Shown here: in pieces, positions 1 to 4,659 of the stretch
How positions within the stretch are numbered: position 1 is the stretch's first letter
How the letters are laid out: each line of letters begins with the position of its first letter
Origin: an uncultured Mycoplasma sp.
Lineage (GTDB): Bacteria; Bacillota_I; Bacilli_A; RF39; UBA660
DNA: 6,338 nt
Assembly: GCA_905209745.1 (NCBI GenBank)
Contig: CAJLUG010000057.1
Location: 1 to 6,338 of the forward strand
Direction of reading: 5' to 3'
Translations under genes and position numbers: made by a program
Notes under the pieces: model-generated
Told to the model about the DNA's origin: nothing
The model's input: only the letters and a program-made list of their open reading frames with translations
The model's database searches: none

Positions 1-923
1 AAATAACAGATTCTGTAGAAAGCAATTTCTATGGTAGATTTGAATTAGAACCATTAGAAAGAGGATTTGGTACTACAATCGGTAATGCTTTAAGAAGAGT
101 AATGTTATCATCTCTTCCAGGAAGTGCTATTAGTAGTATTAAAATTGATGGTGTTCTTCACGAATTCCAAACAATCGAAGGAGTTTATGAAGATGTAACA
201 ACAATCATCTTAAATTTGAAAGGAATCGTATTTAAGAACCATTCAAATGAAGAAAAAATCGTACGTATTAATGTAAGTAAAGAAGGAGAAGTTACTGCTG
301 CAGATATTGAGCATGATGCAGATATCGAAGTAATCAACAAGGATAAAGTCATTGCTACCTTATCAAAAGGAGCAACTCTAAATATGGAAATGACTGTATC
401 AAATGGTCGTGGATATGTAAAAAGTGAAGACAACAAGAGATTACATGATATTAAAAAAGCAGGAGTCATCGCAATTGATTCTCTATATTCTCCTATTGAA
501 AGAGTATCATATGAAGTTGCAAGCGCTCGTGTTGGGCAAGATGAAAGTTATGATAAATTAATTTTAGACGTATGGACAAACGGTTCAATGAAACCTGAAG
601 AAGCAATCGCTCTAGCTGCTAGAATTTTAATTGAACATTTCACAATTTTAACAGATTTATCATCAATTGCTGATGTTAGTGGTATGATGATTGAGAAAAC
701 GGAAGATCCTAAAGTAAAAGCATTAGAAACATCAATTGAAGACTTAGATTTCTCTGTAAGAGCATACAACTGCTTAAAGAGAGCAGGAATCCATACACTA
801 CAAGATCTTGTTAACAAGAGTGAATCAGATATGATGAAAATACGTAATCTAGGTAAAAAGTCATTAAAAGAAGTATTAGATAAAATCAGAGATATGGGTC
901 TAGTATTACGTGATGACGACTAA
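1..923 (+). CDS. rpoA: DNA-directed RNA polymerase subunit alpha (5' partial)
   Basis: This is the alpha subunit, the assembly scaffold of RNA polymerase and the contact point for promoter UP elements and activators. The frame is open from base 3, so the gene starts upstream of the window; 306 residues are visible and only about ten are missing against the usual ~314. The ATG at 102 is internal, because conserved sequence (PLERGFGTTIGNALRRVMLS) precedes and spans it. The N-terminal dimerisation domain is followed by a linker near base 700 and the C-terminal domain. That domain has the DNA-contacting VRAYNCLK segment (matching Arg265 and Asn268 of the E. coli subunit) and the helix-hairpin-helix RNLGKKSL. 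It ends LRDDD-stop, and rplQ begins 19 nt later in the same operon. Nothing is broken or unusual. The assignment is essentially certain. Confidence 0.98.
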   Translation, partial: ITDSVESNFYGRFELEPLERGFGTTIGNALRRVMLSSLPGSAISSIKIDGVLHEFQTIEGVYEDVTTIILNLKGIVFKNHSNEEKIVRINVSKEGEVTAADIEHDADIEVINKDKVIATLSKGATLNMEMTVSNGRGYVKSEDNKRLHDIKKAGVIAIDSLYSPIERVSYEVASARVGQDESYDKLILDVWTNGSMKPEEAIALAARILIEHFTILTDLSSIADVSGMMIEKTEDPKVKALETSIEDLDFSVRAYNCLKRAGIHTLQDLVNKSESDMMKIRNLGKKSLKEVLDKIRDMGLVLRDDD

Positions 924-942
924 AATATAAGGAGGAAGAATT

Positions 943-1404
943 ATGTCATACAGAAAATTAGGTGTTGATAATAAACACAGAAGAAGTATGCTAGCTACGA
1001 TGACAAAACAAGTAATCGTAAACGAAAGTATCACTACTACAGTAACAAGAGCTAAAGAAGTTCGTAAAGCTGTAGAAAAAATGATTACTTATGGTAAAAA
1101 AGGTGATTTAGTTTCACGTCGTAAAGCATTAGCATTCTTACACAATGATAAAAAAGTTGTGGACAAAGTTTTCCATGACTTAGCAAAACGTTATGAAAAA
1201 CGTAATGGTGGATATACTCAAATTTTAAAATTACAAGAACGTCGTGGAGATAATTCATTAATGGTAATTTTAAAATTAGTAGATGAAGCTAAACCAGAAG
1301 AAAAAAAGCCTGCAAAAAAAGAAACAAAGAAAGAAACTAAAAAAGAGGCAAAAAAAGAGACTAAAAAAGAAGAGAGTCATGAAGAAGTAAAAGAAGAAAA
1401 ATAG
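943..1404 (+). CDS. rplQ: 50S ribosomal protein L17 with charged C-terminal tail
   Basis: L17 is a large-subunit ribosomal protein near the peptide exit tunnel. The start is fixed by AAGGAGG at 929-935, seven bases before the ATG. Residues 1-114 are a typical L17 core: MSYRKLG start, TTTVTRAKEVRKAVEKMI, RYEKRNGGYTQILKL and RRGDNSLMVILKLV. Bacterial L17 usually ends about there (~115-125 residues). This protein continues for about 39 more residues, with 15 Lys and 12 Glu in the last 37, including five tandem KKE(T/A/E)-type tetrads at 125-144. The tail is probably disordered or a charged helix; its role is unknown. Early Arg codons are AGA and later ones are all CGT, consistent with high expression. 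The gene is co-transcribed with rpoA and ends in an intrinsic terminator. Confidence 0.97.
   Translation: MSYRKLGVDNKHRRSMLATMTKQVIVNESITTTVTRAKEVRKAVEKMITYGKKGDLVSRRKALAFLHNDKKVVDKVFHDLAKRYEKRNGGYTQILKLQERRGDNSLMVILKLVDEAKPEEKKPAKKETKKETKKEAKKETKKEESHEEVKEEK
1315..1374 (+). repeat. Five tandem 12-nt units encoding KKE-x in the L17 tail
   Basis: Five consecutive 12-nt units of the form AAA AAA GA(A/G) xxx encode KKET, KKET, KKEA, KKET and KKEE. The units differ slightly at synonymous positions. The runs of A make the stretch prone to slippage, so tail length may vary between strains. Confidence 0.8.
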
Positions 1405-1432
1405 ACAGTAAAAGATAAACTGTCTTTTTTTT
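1403..1432 (+). terminator. Intrinsic terminator of the rpoA-rplQ operon
   Basis: A 7-bp perfect stem (AGACAGT at 1403-1409 with ACTGTCT at 1419-1425) encloses a 9-nt loop and runs into eight T residues (1425-1432). The left arm starts within the TAG stop codon of rplQ, so there is no spare 3' UTR. It probably ends the ribosomal operon, perhaps with some read-through given the short stem. Confidence 0.85.
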
Positions 1433-1440
1433 GAGCCTTT

Positions 1441-1449
1441 TGATATAAT
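1441..1449 (+). promoter_or_regulatory. Extended -10 promoter for the SDR gene
   Basis: TGA-TATAAT is a perfect -10 hexamer (1444-1449) with the extended TGn element just upstream, nine bases past the T-tract of the preceding terminator. No convincing -35 lies at 16-18 nt, where the sequence is the terminator arm. Extended -10 promoters can work without one. The predicted start near 1456 leaves a leader of about 15 nt, just enough for the AAAGGTGA ribosome binding site before the ATG at 1471. Confidence 0.65.
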
Positions 1450-1470
1450 AGAAATAGAAAAGGTGATAAT

Positions 1471-2208
1471 ATGAAAGCATTAATAACAGGAGCATCTTCT
1501 GGTATTGGACTAGATATGGCAAAATATCTAGCAACCAAGAAATATGAATTAATTTTAGTTGCCAGATCTAGAGAAAAGCTAGAACAAATTCAAGAGATGT
1601 TACCTACCAAAGTAACAATCATTGTCGCAGACTTATCGAATGAACAAAAAGTAAAAGAATTATATATCCTAACGAAAAAAGAAAATATTGATATTTTAAT
1701 CAATAATGCTGGATTCGGTCTATTTGGAGAATTTGATGAAACAGACCTCCAACAAGAATTGAACATGATTGAAACCAATATCCTAACTAAATCATTTCTA
1801 AAAGATATGGAAAAGAAAAATTCTGGTTATATCTTAAACGTTTCATCATCGGCAGCTTTTCAACCTGGACCATTAATGAGTACTTATTATGCCACGAAAT
1901 CTTATGTCTACCAGTTATCAGAAGCTATTTGGTATGAATTAAAAAAGAAAAAATCAAACGTTCATATTTCCGTATTATGTCCAGGTCCAGTAGAAACAAA
2001 CTTTAATAATAGGGCAGGAGTAAAATTTGCAGTAAAACCATTAAAAAGTAGTTATGTTGCGAAATACGCTATCGATGAGATGTTTAAAAATAAAATGCTA
2101 ATTATACCAGGATTTAAAATGAAATGTGCCAAATTTTTCGGCAGGTTTGTAAGTGATAAATTTTTATTACGATGTGCTTACAGAATACAAAAGAAAAAAG
2201 CCAAATAA
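1471..2208 (+). CDS. Short-chain dehydrogenase/reductase (SDR), classical type
   Basis: This is a cytosolic NAD(P)-dependent oxidoreductase of the classical SDR family, with a Rossmann fold and usual length (245 residues). The cofactor loop TGASSGIG is at 6-13, basic residues R32 and R34 after strand 2 suggest NADPH, D55 is in the ADL motif, and NNAG is at 78-81. The active-site tetrad is visible as N103, S126, Y139 and K143 (YYATK). PGPVETNF follows at 171-178. From memory of related clostridial SDRs, about five residues after N103 seem to be missing (ETN-ILTKSFL where relatives have something like N-IKALH-ILTKLFL). The C-terminus is Lys-rich (RIQKKKAK). The substrate cannot be told from sequence; relatives are often labelled DltE-like or generic SDR. 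The gene is monocistronic, between its own promoter and terminator, and interrupts the usual rplQ-ecfA junction. Confidence 0.92.
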   Translation: MKALITGASSGIGLDMAKYLATKKYELILVARSREKLEQIQEMLPTKVTIIVADLSNEQKVKELYILTKKENIDILINNAGFGLFGEFDETDLQQELNMIETNILTKSFLKDMEKKNSGYILNVSSSAAFQPGPLMSTYYATKSYVYQLSEAIWYELKKKKSNVHISVLCPGPVETNFNNRAGVKFAVKPLKSSYVAKYAIDEMFKNKMLIIPGFKMKCAKFFGRFVSDKFLLRCAYRIQKKKAK

Positions 2209-2219
2209 TTGGCTTTTTT
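2194..2219 (+). terminator. Intrinsic terminator containing the SDR stop codon in its loop
   Basis: A perfect 11-bp inverted repeat (2194-2204 with 2209-2219) has the core AGCCAA/TTGGCT extended by six A:T pairs. The 4-nt loop ATAA contains the TAA stop of the SDR gene. The A-tract and T-tract flank the GC core symmetrically, so it could in principle terminate in both directions. The left arm is entirely coding. Confidence 0.85.
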
Positions 2220-2238
2220 CAACTCTTTCATATATAAT
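2209..2238 (+). promoter_or_regulatory. Sigma-A-type promoter for the ABC-ABC-truA operon
   Basis: TATAAT at 2233-2238 is a perfect -10. TTGGCT at 2209-2214 matches four of six bases of TTGACA at an 18-nt spacing and is the right arm of the preceding terminator. The predicted start near 2245 gives a leader of about 17 nt carrying GGAGGG (2251-2256) before the ATG at 2262. The -10 is well supported; the -35 is tentative. Confidence 0.6.
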
Positions 2239-2261
2239 AAGAAGTAAAACGGAGGGAAATT

Positions 2262-3059
2262 ATGACAGAATTATTAACAGTAGAAAACTTAACTCATGAA
2301 GATTTATTTGAAAATATATCCTTCCAAGTACACCAAGAGGAGTTTATGACGATATCAGGTGGTAATAATTGTGGTAAGACAACATTAATTAGAATTTTAT
2401 CTGGAGAGATACCAAAAACAAATACCATTTCACTATATGGAACCCATTTAGAAGATTATCCACAGAATCTGTGGAAAGAAATAACTGGAACCATTATTCC
2501 ACAGGATAATGCTAGTTTCTTATTAGAAACGGTACAAGAAGAATTAGAATATACCATTCAGTTATTTAAAAAGACCAAAGAAGAAAGAGAAAAAACATAC
2601 AAAGATATTATCAAAAAATATAAATTAACAAAATATCAGAAAAAAAGTCCCAATGATTTAAAAGTCTTTGTAAAATTAAAATTAATGTTAGCTAAAATCA
2701 TGTTATCTTCTCCACAAATCTTATTAATAGATAATACCGACCAAGAGTTAGAACCAGAAGAACAACAAGAATGGATAGAATTATTAAAAGACATCATAGA
2801 AGAACAAAAGATTGCCATTATAATGACAATATCTGATTTAAATATAGCCCTAAAATCTGATAAGTTATTAATTATAAGTGAAAAGAAAATATTATTAGAA
2901 GGATCCCCATTAGAAGTATTAGAAAAAGATAACATCTTAAATAAAATAGGACTAGACCTTCCATTTATGATGGATTTATCTGTAAAGCTAAAAGACTATA
3001 ATGTAGTAGAAGAAGTGGAATTAGACATGGACAGGATGGTAGATAACATATGGAAATAG
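2262..3059 (+). CDS. Degenerate EcfA1-like ABC ATPase
   Basis: By position, length (265 residues) and C-terminus (IGLDLPFMMDLSVKL and a closing DNIWK), this matches EcfA1, the ATPase that energises ECF vitamin/cofactor transporters on the inner membrane face. Walker A is kept (GGNNCGKTT, 33-41, with K39), as are the Q-loop Gln (Q81) and the Walker B Asp (ILLID, D157). Aligning PNDLKVFVKLK with PHHLSGGQKQR of normal EcfA shows the signature LSGGQ replaced by LKVFV (133-137). The catalytic Glu after Walker B is N158, the D-loop Asp is E164, and the switch His is S191 (ISDLN for THDLN). It may therefore bind ATP but is unlikely to hydrolyse it normally. A strong GGAGGG site sets the start. The gene overlaps the next ATPase by 10 nt. 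The family is fairly certain; present function is unknown, so I give no gene symbol. Confidence 0.85.
   Translation: MTELLTVENLTHEDLFENISFQVHQEEFMTISGGNNCGKTTLIRILSGEIPKTNTISLYGTHLEDYPQNLWKEITGTIIPQDNASFLLETVQEELEYTIQLFKKTKEEREKTYKDIIKKYKLTKYQKKSPNDLKVFVKLKLMLAKIMLSSPQILLIDNTDQELEPEEQQEWIELLKDIIEEQKIAIIMTISDLNIALKSDKLLIISEKKILLEGSPLEVLEKDNILNKIGLDLPFMMDLSVKLKDYNVVEEVELDMDRMVDNIWK
3033..3039 (+). promoter_or_regulatory. Weak, distant ribosome binding site for the second ATPase
   Basis: The best match before the ATG at 3050 is AGGATGG, about ten bases upstream and inside the first ATPase gene. It is much weaker than the sites of the other genes. With the start codon lying inside the end of the upstream frame (ATGGAAATAG, 3050-3059), translation of the second ATPase probably depends on re-initiation or coupling, which would favour paired, near-stoichiometric synthesis. 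Confidence 0.45.
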
Positions 3060-3841
3060 TATTAGAAAATGTAAAATTAGATAAATTAGAACTAAATACT
3101 AAAATAACAAGTGATCATATCACCGGAATAACTGGAACAAATTATAAGGAAGTACTAAATCTACTTACCTTAAAAAAAATTCCATCCGGAAAAGTATGGA
3201 TAGACTTAGAAGAAGTAACAGAAGAAAATAAATACAATTATTCCAAAACAATTACTTTAATAGAAAAAGACTTTAAAAAGATAAATTCTCTAAATACCGT
3301 AAAAGAACATATGGATTATATAATTAATTACTATCACCTTCAAATAAAAAATATAGAAAAGAAAGAAAAGGATTCCCTAAAAATTGTAGGACTAGATAGC
3401 AGCTTATTAGATAGAAATATTACCAGTCTATCAAAATCAGAACAAAAAAAAGTTCAGATTGCGATTCACTTACTTTCTAATCCCAATATTTTAATACTAG
3501 AAGATCCATGGACCAGTTTAGATAATAAGAGTAGAAAAAAGATTATGTTAGTATTATCCCGTCTAAAAGAGCAATACCATAAAATAATTATAATAGGAAG
3601 TAATAATCCTGATTATCTAATGATGACAACAACCAAACTCATTCTATTAAAAAATGATAAAATATTATTAGAAGATGAAACAAAAAAAGTATATAAAAGA
3701 GTAGACTACTTAAAAAGAAATGGATTCCCTGTACCAGAAATCTCTCTTTTTACACATAAAGCAATTAAAAAGAAAAAAGTAAAACTGGATTATCATCAAG
3801 ATATCAGAGACATTATAAAAGATATTTATAAACATGTATAA
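3050..3841 (+). CDS. Degenerate EcfA2-like ABC ATPase lacking Walker A
   Basis: This is the partner of the preceding ATPase and corresponds to EcfA2 by order, length (263 residues) and its C-terminal segment (LKRNGFPVPEISLFTHK, as in EcfA C-terminal domains). The Walker A region aligns as GITGTNYKE (26-34) against GHTGSGKST, so the phosphate-binding Lys is Y32 and no P-loop remains. The Q-loop Gln appears as E72. The signature is partly kept (LSKSEQKKVQIA, 127-138, against LSGGQ or LSxGEQ) and the D-loop is kept (SLD, 156-158). Walker B reads LILED, an apparent swap of Asp-Glu to Glu-Asp (E151, D152). The switch His position is S184 (IIGSNN). On its own it should not bind ATP conventionally, but its signature could face Walker A of the partner. 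The C-terminus is Lys-rich. The family is likely; function is unknown. Confidence 0.83.
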   Translation: MEIVLENVKLDKLELNTKITSDHITGITGTNYKEVLNLLTLKKIPSGKVWIDLEEVTEENKYNYSKTITLIEKDFKKINSLNTVKEHMDYIINYYHLQIKNIEKKEKDSLKIVGLDSSLLDRNITSLSKSEQKKVQIAIHLLSNPNILILEDPWTSLDNKSRKKIMLVLSRLKEQYHKIIIIGSNNPDYLMMTTTKLILLKNDKILLEDETKKVYKRVDYLKRNGFPVPEISLFTHKAIKKKKVKLDYHQDIRDIIKDIYKHV

Positions 3842-3850
3842 GGAGGAAGT

Positions 3851-4591
3851 ATGCGTTTTTTAATTACATTATCCTATGATGGAACAAATTATTATGGCTA
3901 TCAAACTCAAAAAGATAAAAAGACAGTTCAAGAAGAAGTAGAAAAAGCCCTAACAATCATTAATGCCGGAAGAAAAACCACTTTTACATCTTCTGGTAGA
4001 ACAGATAAAAAAGTCCATGCCAAAATGCAAACTGGACATACAGACCTAGAAGTAGAAATTACAGAATATAAGTTAAAAAGAGCTATGAATAGTAATTTAC
4101 CAAAAGATATTCATGTAATAAAAGCTGAAAAAGTAAAAGATGATTTTCATGCTAGATATGATGTAGTAGAAAAAACCTATGAATATTATATCAATCAAGG
4201 AGAATATAACCCAATCGAGAGAAATTATGTATTTCAATATAATCATAAATTAAATATCGAAAAGATGAAAGAAGGAATAAAGTATTTATTAGGGAATCAC
4301 GACTTTAGATCTTTTGTAACAGAAAACAAAGAAAAAGAAAACTGTGTAAGAACGATTAGGGTTGCCAAAATAGAAGAATTAGAAAACGATAAAATAAAGA
4401 TTACTTTTACAGGAGATGGCTTTTTAAGATATCAAGTAAGAAACATGGTAGGAAGCTTAATCAAAGTAGGAGAAGAAAAAGCAAGTCCTGAATATATTAA
4501 AGAATTCTTAGAAAGAAAAAACCGTAATGAGGAAGGAAAAACTGCACCAGCCGAAGGATTGTATTTAACTAACGTAACATATAAAGAGTAA
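3851..4591 (+). CDS. truA: tRNA pseudouridine(38-40) synthase TruA
   Basis: TruA isomerises uridines 38-40 in the anticodon stem-loop of many tRNAs to pseudouridine. The 246-residue length is normal. The catalytic Asp is D52 in GRTDKKVHA; the usual Gly after the fourth residue (GRTDxGVHA) is Lys54 here, a modest oddity. The other family motifs are present: YDGTNYYGYQ near the start, FHARYDVVEKTYEYYI with the conserved tyrosines (Y110/Y112), and the core strand-loop GDGFLRYQVRNMVGSL (188-203). AAGGAGG at 3840-3846 overlaps the stop of the upstream ATPase and lies four bases before the ATG, so the gene is the third member of the ABC operon. In many Bacillota truA sits just after ecfT; here it directly follows the second ATPase. 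The operon ends at the terminator after its TAA. Confidence 0.96.
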   Translation: MRFLITLSYDGTNYYGYQTQKDKKTVQEEVEKALTIINAGRKTTFTSSGRTDKKVHAKMQTGHTDLEVEITEYKLKRAMNSNLPKDIHVIKAEKVKDDFHARYDVVEKTYEYYINQGEYNPIERNYVFQYNHKLNIEKMKEGIKYLLGNHDFRSFVTENKEKENCVRTIRVAKIEELENDKIKITFTGDGFLRYQVRNMVGSLIKVGEEKASPEYIKEFLERKNRNEEGKTAPAEGLYLTNVTYKE

Positions 4592-4624
4592 AGAGGAGCC
4601 TAAGTTGACAGGTTCCTCTTTTTC
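4591..4624 (+). terminator. Intrinsic terminator after truA
   Basis: A 10-bp stem (AAGAGGAGCC at 4591-4600 with GGTTCCTCTT at 4611-4620, one G:U pair) has a 10-nt loop and five T residues (4619-4623). The left arm begins at the last base of the truA stop codon. The loop reads TAAGTTGACA and so contains a perfect -35 hexamer for the next gene. Confidence 0.85.
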
Positions 4625-4633
4625 TGTTAGGAT
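4605..4633 (+). promoter_or_regulatory. Promoter for ackA, -35 inside a terminator loop
   Basis: TTGACA at 4605-4610 is a perfect -35. At a 17-nt spacing lies TAGGAT (4628-4633), a 4/6 match to TATAAT with an extended TGT just upstream. A second candidate, GATAAT at 4631-4636, is a better hexamer but sits at 20 nt. The leader would be about 20 nt and carries AGGAGGGG (4647-4654) before the ATG at 4660. Confidence 0.6.
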
Positions 4634-4659
4634 AATAACCAAATTCAGGAGGGGAATTT

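Noticed and set aside
185..817. Open frames on the - strand within rpoA (185-469 and 548-817) and similar ones in the SDR, first ATPase and ackA genes.
   Set aside because: They lie entirely within well-supported + strand genes, have no ribosome binding sites of note and encode Ser/Ile/Phe-rich products typical of antisense shadows of Lys/Glu/Asp-rich AT-rich genes.
1405..1470. A riboswitch or leader RNA before the SDR gene (and likewise at 2209-2261 and 4592-4659).
   Set aside because: The gaps are under 70 bases and are fully accounted for by an intrinsic terminator, a promoter and a ribosome binding site; predicted leaders of 15-20 nt are too short for an aptamer.
1471..2208. Reading the SDR as FabG (3-oxoacyl-ACP reductase).
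   Set aside because: The Rossmann and YxxxK motifs are shared by all classical SDRs, but FabG-specific sequence is not apparent, the C-terminus is Lys-rich, and no fatty acid synthesis genes are nearby. A generic SDR call is all that can be supported.
2456..2464. TTATCCACA, a perfect DnaA-box sequence, overlapping a 7-bp dyad (CCACAGA-A-TCTGTGG, 2460-2474).
   Set aside because: It is a single box inside the first ATPase coding region, with no cluster of further boxes, no AT-rich unwinding element and no dnaA or dnaN nearby. One chance match is plausible in AT-rich sequence.
2262..3841. Calling the two ATPases pseudogenes.
   Set aside because: Both frames are full-length (265 and 263 residues), free of stops and frameshifts, have a clear promoter and a strong first ribosome binding site, overlap for coupling, and keep the EcfA C-terminal regions. 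The motif losses are patterned rather than random.
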